14,450 nt of DNA, taken from the NCBI GenBank assembly GCA_002502605.1, contig DAPR01000063.1:44500-58949 (forward strand), given 5' to 3'. The notes beneath the pieces are model-generated. The model was given only the letters and a program-made list of their open reading frames with translations. It searched no databases and was not told the origin of the DNA. Shown here in pieces: positions 8,027 to 14,450 of this stretch. Source of the DNA: Euryarchaeota archaeon UBA258 (GTDB lineage: Archaea > Thermoplasmatota > Poseidoniia > Poseidoniales > Poseidoniaceae). Position numbers and translations under genes: made by a program. Within the stretch, counting starts at the first letter, position 1; each line of letters opens with the position of its first letter.

Positions 8027-8932
8027 ATGCAAGACCTCATCCGAGCAGCAAAGAATGGCGATCGTCGTTCACTGGCGAGAACCTTGAGTGCGCTTGAAAA
8101 CAGAACCCTCACGCTTGCTGAACTGTTCGAGGTGATCGAACCCAAATTGCCCGATGGACAACATTGGCACTCGCTTGCCATAACAGGTGCCCCTGGTGTT
8201 GGAAAATCTTGCCTTCTCGATGGACTTTTGACTTCTTGGGCGGACAAGGGGCTTCGAGTGGCCTTACTGGCTGTTGACCCGTCATCACCCCGTTCAGGCG
8301 GAGCCCTGCTCGGCGACCGTGTTCGAATGACGGTCGTGGATCACCCGGTGTTCAAAGAACGGATCTACCTTCGCTCAATCGCCACGAGGAAAGCCTCCGG
8401 AAGCGTTCCGTTGATCGTTGCAGACATGACTCAATTCTTACTCGCCATCGGATGGGACCGTGTGGTCATTGAGACGGTCGGTGCTGGGCAAGCTGAAGTT
8501 CGCTGTGCCGCTATCGCCGACCGAATCGTGGTCGTCGAAGGTCCGGCAAGAGGCGATGGAGTGCAGGCAGAAAAGGCTGGACTGCTCGAACTCGCCGACG
8601 CTGTGATCGTCAACAAGTGTGACATGCCCGGCGCTCAACGCCATGCTGATGAATTGCGGGAGTCCTATGAATTGGGAACCGGAATCTCACCACCGGTTCA
8701 CTTGACCTCAGCCCTTCACGGTACTGGAGTCGAAGAAGCTGCAGAACTGCTGTTGGATCTGAATTCCTCAGGGCGTTCAGAACGGGCACGTTGGCGTGAA
8801 CGCTTGTTAGGCCACCATGAACGAATCATCCTCGAGTCTCCAAAACTCGATGGATTGCTCGAACAGTTGGCGGCAGGTTCAATGACACTCGATGACGCCA
8901 TTTACAACATAGGAGCGGACAAAGATGAGTGA
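8027..8932 (+). CDS. meaB: MeaB/ArgK-type G protein, chaperone of methylmalonyl-CoA mutase
   Basis: The 301-residue G3E-family GTPase protects and reloads the B12-dependent mutase. Motifs in order are the P-loop GAPGVGKS (54-61), VDPSSPRSGGALLGDR (83-98), ETVGAGQAE (149-157) and the guanine-specificity NKCD (196-199). The core is intact, but several normally strict positions differ. The usual ATRGxxGGL segment reads ATRKASGSV (119-127), and ETVGVGQSE reads ETVGAGQAE. It is somewhat shorter than typical MeaB (about 320-330). The ATG follows GAGGTGG with a 7-base spacer, within the end of the mutase-subunit gene. Direct linkage to that subunit supports MeaB over the historical ArgK label. It overlaps the next gene by 8 bases. 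Confidence 0.92.
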   Translation: MQDLIRAAKNGDRRSLARTLSALENRTLTLAELFEVIEPKLPDGQHWHSLAITGAPGVGKSCLLDGLLTSWADKGLRVALLAVDPSSPRSGGALLGDRVRMTVVDHPVFKERIYLRSIATRKASGSVPLIVADMTQFLLAIGWDRVVIETVGAGQAEVRCAAIADRIVVVEGPARGDGVQAEKAGLLELADAVIVNKCDMPGAQRHADELRESYELGTGISPPVHLTSALHGTGVEEAAELLLDLNSSGRSERARWRERLLGHHERIILESPKLDGLLEQLAAGSMTLDDAIYNIGADKDE

Positions 8933-9551
8933 AAACGTGGAATTGACAAACCCTGTTGACCTTTCTGTTGGTGGTATGGGTGGCCATGTGTTCCGCCGTG
9001 CAATCCACATCGGCATGAGTGCCATTCCAATTGTCTTTTTCGAATTTGGTGATAGCATTGCTGATGCGTTCAACTCAACCACACAACAGGCGGTTTCAAT
9101 CATCATTTTGACCGTGCTTGCCGTCGAGGGAGTGAGGCTAAAATTAGGCTTTACAATCTTCGGCCAAAGGGAATATGAAGCTCACCAGGTTTCCGCCCTC
9201 GCATGGGGTTCTTTTGCTGTTGGAATGGTGTTCTTGCTTGCGCCCCATGAAGCCTATGCTTGGCCCATTGTGTTGTCCTTGTCTTTAGGCGATCCGTTCA
9301 TGGGTGAGTTGCGCCGGAGAGGAATGGACAGCCGCAATGTCATCGTGTATTCCTGCGTGTTTTTAATTTCGATTTGGTTGACCTGCTGGCATTTCTTCGC
9401 CACTCCATTTTGGTTGGCGTTCCTCCTCGGCCCGTTGTGCGTGGTCTCTGAATGGCCTCGTTTGCGCTACATTGATGACAATGCAACGATGGTTTTGATT
9501 CCCTTAGGAGCGGTGTTGTTGCTCGAACCATTCCTTTTGGTAATGGCTTGA
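8925..9551 (+). CDS. Dolichol kinase / phytol kinase / DGK1-family membrane protein
   Basis: The 208-residue polytopic membrane protein has about six hydrophobic segments. Three features match the CTP-dependent lipid-kinase family (dolichol kinase SEC59, phytol kinase VTE5, yeast DGK1). These are an early RRAIHIG at the first membrane segment, GDPFMGELRRRG in the middle where the family has GD-A-G-GR, and a C-terminal SEWPRLRYIDDN followed by a hydrophobic helix, resembling the family's IDDN motif. By family these enzymes phosphorylate polyprenols or diacylglycerol with CTP. In an archaeon the substrate could be an isoprenoid alcohol; that is inference. AGGAG lies 9 bases before the ATG, which sits inside the last codons of meaB. 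The linkage to propionate genes has no obvious metabolic logic. Confidence 0.65.
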   Translation: MSENVELTNPVDLSVGGMGGHVFRRAIHIGMSAIPIVFFEFGDSIADAFNSTTQQAVSIIILTVLAVEGVRLKLGFTIFGQREYEAHQVSALAWGSFAVGMVFLLAPHEAYAWPIVLSLSLGDPFMGELRRRGMDSRNVIVYSCVFLISIWLTCWHFFATPFWLAFLLGPLCVVSEWPRLRYIDDNATMVLIPLGAVLLLEPFLLVMA

Positions 9552-9614
9552 GAGCACCAAACCCGCTCAATATGTTCAAATGATGGCGGCCTGTGGAATG
9601 GATTGGTGACGTCA

Positions 9615-9725
9615 ATGAGCGACGAGACAAACAGTTCTGAACCCCCCCAAATCACCTACTTCGTTGGCTTTTCCATCGCCATCATTCTCATGGCCGTAGT
9701 CATGGTCCGATACCCCGTTTGGTGA
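9615..9725 (+). CDS. 36-residue single-pass membrane peptide
   Basis: A short frame begins MSDETNSSEPPQITYF and runs into a clear transmembrane helix (about residues 15-31, rich in Ile, Val, Met, Phe), ending RYPVW. The N terminus is acidic and polar. Its ATG is preceded by GGTGA with a 5-base spacer, a complement of the archaeal 16S rRNA 3' end, which makes translation likely. It lies 63 bases after the lipid-kinase-like gene and 49 bases before the AsnB-like gene, in the same direction. Its function is unknown; it could be a small subunit or anchor for a neighbouring membrane protein. Confidence 0.6.
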   Translation: MSDETNSSEPPQITYFVGFSIAIILMAVVMVRYPVW

Positions 9726-9774
9726 AGCATTTCGCCGGAATGGGTTGAAGAAGGGTGCGACCCGAGCCACGACC

Positions 9775-11559
9775 ATGTGCGGAATCGCAGGTATGTTTGG
9801 TCAACCAGACATCGCAGTGATTCACCGTATGAATCAGGTTCAGCATCACCGTGGCCCTGATGGAAACGACGCTTGGCAGGATGAGCGAATCGCACTTGGC
9901 CATACCCGCTTAGCCATTGTCGACCGAGCAGGTGGCGATCAGCCATTGTTTGGGCCAAAGGGTGAGGTCCTCATCGCAAACGGAGAAATCTACAACCATG
10001 TAGCCTTGCGTTCGAAGCACACTTCCTATCCTTACACAACCAATGTGGATTCCGAAGCGATTCTGGCATTGCACGCACAAACGAAGGCGAACTGTACCAC
10101 TGGAACCATGACAGCAAGTGACCATGCCCGTTGGATTTCGCACCTTGATGGCATGTACGCATTCAGCCTCTGGGATGCTGAACTTGGACAACTGATTCTC
10201 TCACGAGACCCGCTGGGCATCAAACCCATGGTCAGAACCATCGTCGATGGAAGCCTGCTTTTTGCCAGTGAAGCAAAGGCGCTCCGCGCCCACGAAAGTC
10301 ACGTTCCTGCCTTCGATGAACTTGCCCTTATTGCTCGGCTTGCATGGGAATACCCATTGGACGGAACCACCCTTCTGAAGGGCGTTCACCATGTCCGCCC
10401 TGGCACCGTGGAAGTGTGGGAATTGCACCATGGAAAAGCCAAACTTGTCAGTCGATGTGATGTTGAACGTCAAGTTCTCTCTCCTGAACTCCATTGGAAC
10501 AGCGAAACACAGGCGGAAGCCCTGCTCGAATCCTTTGTCGATGGCGTGAGTCAACGGTTGATGGGCGAAGTCCCGATGGGCATCGTGCTGTCCGGCGGGC
10601 TTGATTCGTCCCTTGTAGCGGCCGTTGCCCACGAAGCGGCAGAGCGCGCAGGTCAACCTGTACCAGCGTGTTGGACGGTTGCAGAAAGCGAAGACAATCC
10701 AGATTGGATCGCTGCTGAAACGGTGGCATCAGCGCTCGACCTCGACCACCACCAACACGTGCTTGAAGCAGATGCGTTTGATCAAAAATTACCAGACCTC
10801 ACATGGCATGGCGAAGACTTCGACGTCACCGTTTTATTCTTCCAACCTCTGTTTCAAAAAATGGCTGAGAAGGTCACTGTAGGGTTGTGCGGTCAGGGAG
10901 CCGATGAACTGCATGCAGGCTACCCAAGGTACCGGAACTTGGCTGAACATGCCGCATTGATTGACGCAAGACTCGCTGCAATCGAACACCCTGCAGCGCG
11001 ACAAATTGAGCAGGGACAACTGCCGGTTGGCGATGCTTGGTACACCGAAAACCACAGCGGAGGCGCCCATACCGAATCTCTGGAATCGTTCCTTAATTTT
11101 GAATTGGAGCATGGACAATTGAGCAACTTTCAGTTGCGCTTGGTCGACCGTCACTCGATGGCGCATTCGCTTGAAGTCCGAGTTCCGTTCTTAGGAAGCG
11201 CTCATCGAAAAGCCTCGAACGCCTTGCCGATGAATTGGCGCCTTCCTGAATCACTTGAAGAAAAGGCAGCCTTGAGAGCCGCAGCAGACCACACCCGCCT
11301 CCCAAGCGAAATCGTTCGCAGGCCAAAACTACCTGCTGGACGCGCCACCTCACCGACGTTGATCGATTCAATGATCGAGGAACTTCGGCCGCGAGGTGAT
11401 GCCATCTTGAAGCGCCATCCATTGTTGAGTGGGGCGTTCAAAGGCCAGCCTGAATTGGCCATTGGCATCGGATTGTTTGAAGCAATTCATATACTCGACC
11501 GAGGAGTGTCAAAACCCAACAAGAGCGCAATCGCTCTGTTGGACGAGGTGATTGGATGA
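9775..11559 (+). CDS. AsnB-like glutamine-dependent amidotransferase (asparagine synthase family)
   Basis: The 594-residue product starts at the Met directly before Cys2, the nucleophile exposed after Met removal in class II glutamine amidotransferases (MCGIAGMFG). The glutaminase domain shows HRGPDG (25-30) and ANGEIYNH (68-75). The ATP-binding synthetase domain has the PPi loop LSGGLDSS (272-279), GQGADE (373-378), VDRHSMAHSLEVRVPF and RRPK with the catalytic-type Lys518. Length and order match asparagine synthetase B. However, the motif normally reading SGEGxDE is CGQGADE, so the Glu equivalent to E348 of E. coli AsnB is Gln374, and the preceding acceptor-site stretch is atypical (DFDVTVLFFQPLF). 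It may therefore use a different acceptor from aspartate. It overlaps gshA by ATGA. No SD precedes the start. Confidence 0.85.
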   Translation: MCGIAGMFGQPDIAVIHRMNQVQHHRGPDGNDAWQDERIALGHTRLAIVDRAGGDQPLFGPKGEVLIANGEIYNHVALRSKHTSYPYTTNVDSEAILALHAQTKANCTTGTMTASDHARWISHLDGMYAFSLWDAELGQLILSRDPLGIKPMVRTIVDGSLLFASEAKALRAHESHVPAFDELALIARLAWEYPLDGTTLLKGVHHVRPGTVEVWELHHGKAKLVSRCDVERQVLSPELHWNSETQAEALLESFVDGVSQRLMGEVPMGIVLSGGLDSSLVAAVAHEAAERAGQPVPACWTVAESEDNPDWIAAETVASALDLDHHQHVLEADAFDQKLPDLTWHGEDFDVTVLFFQPLFQKMAEKVTVGLCGQGADELHAGYPRYRNLAEHAALIDARLAAIEHPAARQIEQGQLPVGDAWYTENHSGGAHTESLESFLNFELEHGQLSNFQLRLVDRHSMAHSLEVRVPFLGSAHRKASNALPMNWRLPESLEEKAALRAAADHTRLPSEIVRRPKLPAGRATSPTLIDSMIEELRPRGDAILKRHPLLSGAFKGQPELAIGIGLFEAIHILDRGVSKPNKSAIALLDEVIG

Positions 11560-12788
11560 ACACATTACATTCGATGAGTGATCACCTCGAAGCGAACCGG
11601 GAACTGATCACTGCTTGGATGGAGAAAAAACGCTCCGAAGTACCGATTCCATTCTATGGAAGCGTGGATGTGAGGGACGCTGGGTGGAAGATTGCAGTGG
11701 TTGATGCCAACCACTTTCCTGCCGGATTCAACAACATAGCAGACCAAGATCTTCCTTCAATCTCACAATTGATGGGCACTCATATCAAGCGCAATTACGG
11801 TGAATGCTCATGGATTCATCTTTATCCTGAAGCACACACCCGAAACAAGGGCTATGCGGAAAACATTGGCACCATCAAAAAGCTCCTCGAGATGGCTGGC
11901 TACCGTTGCACCGTCGGCTCGCCACTTTTCGAAGAGCGTGGATGGCTCGATGGTTTGTCAGGCCCGGTCGAGTTGACACCCGTTGAAGTGGAAATACATG
12001 AAGGAGAAGAGCGACTGGTGGTTGGCGGCGAAGTGCCATGCCTCACCCTACTCAACAACGATTTGACGGAAGGCGTGCTTCCTGGTTTGGGGGCTGATGT
12101 GTTTCCCCCGAAAGAAATGGGATGGCATCGCCGCAAAAAATCCGAGCATTACATTCAATTGCAACTTTATGTCGACGAAATTGCTGAACTCTTGGGCATT
12201 GATTCATGGCACCTCATGAGCGAATGGTTCGTTTCTGAAAACAAATGCCTCGAAAAAGAAGCGTGCCGGGTGCGTTTGGCAGAAGAAGTCAATGAGTTTC
12301 TCCAAGGCTTGGCAGAAAAATACGCTGCTCATGGAATTGAACGACAGCCGGTTGCGTTCATCAAAAACGATCGTGGCACCTACGGCTTAGGCATCATGGT
12401 CGTAACCAAGGGTGAGCAATTGCTTGAACTCTCAAACCGAAAAATGAAGAAACTGATGTACTCAAAGGGAGGTGTCGATGTGGAAAACTTCCTCATACAA
12501 GAGGGGGTTCCCACGAGCCTTCGCACTGAAGAAGGCTCACCAGTTGAACCGGTGGTCTACCTCGTTGATGGCCAAGCTGCATCGTGGTTTTACAGGATCA
12601 ATCCAAAGAAAGGGGATAACGAAAACCTCAATTCACCAAGCGCTAGGTTCGAATCAATCCATGAAGTTGGAGAAAAATACGGCGAGCATGCCCGAGGATG
12701 GCACGCTCTTGTGGCAGAACTCTCGATGTTGGCCATGGGAAAGGAGTTGCTCGCTTACCAAGAGAGCGAAAACGGCGTTCCTGCTTAA
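11556..12788 (+). CDS. gshA: Glutamate-cysteine ligase, Acidithiobacillus ferrooxidans GshA type
   Basis: The 410-residue product matches, by remembered family sequence, the GshA family (Pfam GshA, TIGRFAM gshA_ferroox), which is unrelated to E. coli GshA. Visible family blocks are VVDANHFPAGFNN (48-60), PEAHTRN (91-97), LLNNDL (165-170), GWHRRKKSEH (189-198), IKNDRGTYGLGIMVV (269-283), NFLIQEGV (311-318), EPVVYLVDG (331-339) and the FYRI to NENLN stretch (345-359). It would join glutamate and cysteine with ATP to form gamma-glutamylcysteine, the first step to glutathione or a final thiol in itself. Translation is coupled to the AsnB-like gene: ATGA overlap, with GAGGTGA 4 bases before the ATG. 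No glutathione synthetase (gshB) is nearby. Confidence 0.87.
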   Translation: MNTLHSMSDHLEANRELITAWMEKKRSEVPIPFYGSVDVRDAGWKIAVVDANHFPAGFNNIADQDLPSISQLMGTHIKRNYGECSWIHLYPEAHTRNKGYAENIGTIKKLLEMAGYRCTVGSPLFEERGWLDGLSGPVELTPVEVEIHEGEERLVVGGEVPCLTLLNNDLTEGVLPGLGADVFPPKEMGWHRRKKSEHYIQLQLYVDEIAELLGIDSWHLMSEWFVSENKCLEKEACRVRLAEEVNEFLQGLAEKYAAHGIERQPVAFIKNDRGTYGLGIMVVTKGEQLLELSNRKMKKLMYSKGGVDVENFLIQEGVPTSLRTEEGSPVEPVVYLVDGQAASWFYRINPKKGDNENLNSPSARFESIHEVGEKYGEHARGWHALVAELSMLAMGKELLAYQESENGVPA

Positions 12789-13487
12789 GTGAACATGCCC
12801 CCTCGGCCAACCATGCACAGGGCATGGGTGTACGTACTCACCATCGCCATAGGGCTCTGGGTGTCAGCAACCGGTGCCAATGGCTTGCTCCCTGATGAGT
12901 TTGCAGAATGGCCAGTGAACATTTGGTGCTGGGGTCTGTTTGCTTATTTTTACCTCAACGCTTCTCGCAAGGTCCGCATTGAAATGATCACAGTTGTGGC
13001 CATTGCAACGCCCATGGAATTGTACTTCAGCGAGGTATGGAAAATCTACGAATATCAGCGTGACTTCATGCCGCTGTTCGTCCCTGCCGGTCATTATTTC
13101 TTGTTCGACCTAGGCCGCATTATTGCTGAGAGAATGAAAGAATCGTGGTCGATGCCAGCGCTCATGCCCTTTGTTCCCCTTGTGGCTTACGGGGCCATCA
13201 CAGGCGGCGATACTTCAGCCGTGTTCCTGCTGGTGCTCGTCCTTGGATTCACCAAGTATGGACCACAACCCCGGCTCTATGCAGCAATGGCTTGGGCCGC
13301 CCTTGGCATGGAAATCTTAGGCACACAACTGCAAAATTGGACATGGGCAAACGAAGTGCCTTGGACCGGCCTCACAGCATGGAATCCTCCACTTTTGGTT
13401 GGAGCATTCTACTGCTTTGGTGATCTTTTGGTCAACATGGCGGTCGTCAAGTTTGAAGGGAAGGAGCATGTGGAGGTTTCCGTATGA
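12789..13487 (+). CDS. Polytopic membrane protein with internal duplication, function unknown
   Basis: The 232-residue product has about six to seven hydrophobic segments. It appears to contain two related halves. In the first, ME at 76-77 leads into FSEVWKIYEY, MPLFVP and then FDLGR. In the second, ME at 174-175 leads into GTQLQNWTW, a WNPP and then FGDLL. Each half thus has a membrane Glu, an aromatic-rich loop and a distal Asp. No specific family is recognised with confidence. The frame opens with GTG immediately after the gshA stop; ATGs at 12795 and 12813 are alternatives, and none has a clear SD. The last codons overlap the ferredoxin gene (ATGA), so the two are likely co-translated. 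Confidence 0.75.
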   Translation: MNMPPRPTMHRAWVYVLTIAIGLWVSATGANGLLPDEFAEWPVNIWCWGLFAYFYLNASRKVRIEMITVVAIATPMELYFSEVWKIYEYQRDFMPLFVPAGHYFLFDLGRIIAERMKESWSMPALMPFVPLVAYGAITGGDTSAVFLLVLVLGFTKYGPQPRLYAAMAWAALGMEILGTQLQNWTWANEVPWTGLTAWNPPLLVGAFYCFGDLLVNMAVVKFEGKEHVEVSV

Positions 13488-13816
13488 CCTCCTCCGAGGA
13501 CCTGAGAAAGCGCAGAGAGGCGGAGGCCTTGCGCATTCGAAGTTCGCTGAATCGGTTGCGTACAGAACAGCACGCCGCTGCAAAAGGAGGAGATACCGCT
13601 GTCGCATTTGTCGAAGAGCGCTTGTGCATTGGTTGTGACCAGTGCACGATCGTATGCGACGATGATGCCATTGACCTGTACAAGGTAGCGATGGCAAGTC
13701 CATTGATCAAGGTCGAATCAAATCGGAAAGCACGAATCATCCGTGATGCGTGCACCGGGTGCCGTTTGTGCGTCTTAGCATGCCCAACCGACGCCATTAC
13801 CATGATTGATCGCTGA
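13484..13816 (+). CDS. Ferredoxin-like protein with two [4Fe-4S] motifs and an N-terminal charged helix
   Basis: The 110-residue product has two CxxCxxCxxxC motifs: C48/C51/C54/C58 (CIGCDQCTIVC) and C90/C93/C96/C100 (CTGCRLCVLACP). Each site is expected to bind a [4Fe-4S] cluster. The first motif ends in CDD rather than the usual CP. The two motifs are separated by 31 residues containing an extra charged segment, longer than in minimal clostridial ferredoxins. Residues 1-35 are strongly charged and helical (RKRREAEALRIRSSLNRLR) and could dock a partner. GGAGGT lies 6 bases before the ATG, inside the end of the preceding membrane-protein gene, which it overlaps by 4 bases. It is a cytoplasmic electron carrier, perhaps serving the flanking membrane proteins; the partner is not identifiable. 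Confidence 0.88.
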   Translation: MTSSEDLRKRREAEALRIRSSLNRLRTEQHAAAKGGDTAVAFVEERLCIGCDQCTIVCDDDAIDLYKVAMASPLIKVESNRKARIIRDACTGCRLCVLACPTDAITMIDR

Positions 13817-13826
13817 GGGGAAGACA

Positions 13827-14111
13827 ATGTCAAAGAAAGGAAAGGAAGACACAGCCCAACGGTTCGGTGGTGAATTTGGACCATTTCGAAAGCCGGGAAC
13901 CCCTGGTGTAACCCTTTCGACGTTCAAGTCATTGGTTTGGATCTCAAACATCGGCGGTCTGCTGCTCGTGGTCATCGCTCTGGAGATGCTGTTCGTTCGC
14001 CAGATGTTTGGATGGGGTCTCTTCTTCCTCATGCTTGGTGTTGGCGTTGCCTTGTTTCCTTCGAACTACGAAATCGTCGGCATGGATGAAAGCGGCGAAA
14101 ATGCTTCTTGA
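13827..14111 (+). CDS. Small two-helix membrane protein, function unknown
   Basis: The 94-residue product has a polar, basic N terminus with GGEFGPFRKPGTPG (14-27), then two hydrophobic helices (about 36-53 and 61-77) forming a hairpin, and a short acidic tail. The start is the ATG preceded by GAGGGG with a 6-base spacer; this SD overlaps the ferredoxin TGA stop. An in-frame ATG at 13806 lies inside the ferredoxin gene and is less likely. It is the last gene of the plus-strand series and is followed by a hairpin. No family is recognised. Confidence 0.75.
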   Translation: MSKKGKEDTAQRFGGEFGPFRKPGTPGVTLSTFKSLVWISNIGGLLLVVIALEMLFVRQMFGWGLFFLMLGVGVALFPSNYEIVGMDESGENAS

Positions 14112-14174
14112 ACCCGTACTCTGAGGGAGCCGCTGATTGGACGGGTCGTCAGACCGTACCGACTGCCAACCCTC

Positions 14175-14201
14175 TTTGGCAAAGGGGGGCCCTCTGCCAA
14201 A
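14175..14201. terminator. Intergenic hairpin between convergent genes, probable transcription terminator
   Basis: The arms TTTGGCAAAGGG and CCCTCTGCCAAA pair over 12 of 13 positions around a GGG loop, with one A-C mismatch. The hairpin lies 63 bases after the last plus-strand stop and 79 bases before the minus-strand stop, a natural place for termination. No long T-run follows, so the mechanism is uncertain. An additional TGCCAA at 14164-14169 can compete for the TTGGCA at 14176-14181. The rest of the gap 14112-14280 shows no further gene. Confidence 0.45.
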
Positions 14202-14280
14202 CACAGGTAATCCTCAATGAACATTTGTTGAGAAAGTTCAATTGATCTCCTGAGGTTTCCGTCCCGATTAGAATCGTTGC

Positions 14281-14450
14281 TCAGTCGTATGTGATGCTGT
14301 GCTCAATATCCATACCCATCGCCCACAGTTCGTGGCCACTGCTTCCATCATTCGCACTGAAGTAGAGCGTGTCACCGACGAGTATCTCCATGTATTGTCC
14401 GGGGTTACTGCTGTCAGTTCCGCTGAAGATATCAGCCACCCGCCAAGTTG
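14281..14450 (-). CDS. C-terminal end of an ELWxxDGT-repeat surface protein (partial)
   Basis: The last 56 or so codons of a minus-strand gene are visible, ending in TGA at 14281-14283. The translation contains WRVADIFSGTDSSNPG, then VGDTLYFSANDG, then GHELWAMG. That is the repeating order of ELWxxDGT (hyalin-like) beta-propeller repeats found in large secreted proteins of marine microbes. The gene body continues beyond the right edge, so signal peptide and repeat number are not visible. It is convergent with the plus-strand operon. Confidence 0.78.
   Translation of the reverse strand, partial: TWRVADIFSGTDSSNPGQYMEILVGDTLYFSANDGSSGHELWAMGMDIEHSITYD

Noticed and set aside
8027..8932. ArgK, arginine/ornithine transport kinase
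   Set aside because: The position directly after the B12-binding mutase subunit and the G3E GTPase motifs fit MeaB; the kinase label is historical.
9745..9774. Upstream extension of the AsnB-like protein before MCGIAG
   Set aside because: Class II amidotransferases need the Cys at position 2 after the initiator Met; an extension would bury the nucleophile.
14239..14246. TCAATTGA palindrome and a nearby CGATT-AG-AATCG inverted repeat in the convergent gap
   Set aside because: Too short and not placed at a promoter; likely chance.

Overview
The window looks like marine archaeal DNA, most likely a Marine Group II euryarchaeon (Candidatus Poseidoniales, Thermoplasmatota). This is inference from gene content. 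It rests on two large secreted repeat proteins of kinds common in that group (a PPC plus thrombospondin-type-3 protein and an ELWxxDGT-repeat protein), a propionyl-CoA carboxylase with a PccX-like small gene, a dolichol-kinase-family membrane protein, and tight gene packing with GAGGTGA/GGTGA Shine-Dalgarno (SD) sequences. There is no rRNA or other phylogenetic marker in the window, so a marine bacterium is not strictly excluded.

Layout, left to right. Bases 1-54 hold the last codons of a plus-strand gene, probably a short-chain dehydrogenase. A minus-strand block fills 71-7396. Read in its own direction it is pccB (carboxyltransferase), a 64-residue PccX-like protein, a biotin carboxyl carrier protein (BCCP), a small Cys/His protein, a giant calcium-binding surface protein, and a membrane-anchored PH-like protein with a proline-rich tail. 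Divergent from pccB, a plus-strand series runs from about 7568 to 14111: methylmalonyl-CoA mutase B12-binding subunit, MeaB/ArgK GTPase, dolichol-kinase-like membrane protein, a 36-residue membrane peptide, an AsnB-like amidotransferase, a GshA-type glutamate-cysteine ligase, a 232-residue membrane protein, a two-cluster ferredoxin and a two-helix membrane protein. Most junctions overlap or are separated by a few bases, with an SD sequence inside the end of the preceding gene. After an intergenic hairpin at about 14175-14201, the 3' end of a minus-strand ELWxxDGT-repeat gene enters from the right edge.

How the genes fit together. pccB, the small protein and BCCP, with the divergent mutase subunit and MeaB, form most of a propionyl-CoA to succinyl-CoA route. 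The biotin carboxylase, the epimerase and the large mutase subunit must lie elsewhere. The AsnB-like and GshA genes overlap by ATGA and are probably co-translated. The AsnB-like protein has Gln where the catalytic Glu of asparagine synthetases lies, so it may amidate something other than aspartate, possibly a gamma-glutamylcysteine-derived thiol. The surface protein and the PH-like protein are adjacent and co-directional. One ends in a WW-like cytoplasmic motif and the other in a proline-rich tail, suggesting a membrane complex.

No tRNA, rRNA, CRISPR array, insertion sequence or integrase was seen. No stretch longer than 300 bases lacks a gene. The longest gaps are the divergent region 7397-7567 and the convergent region 14112-14280.
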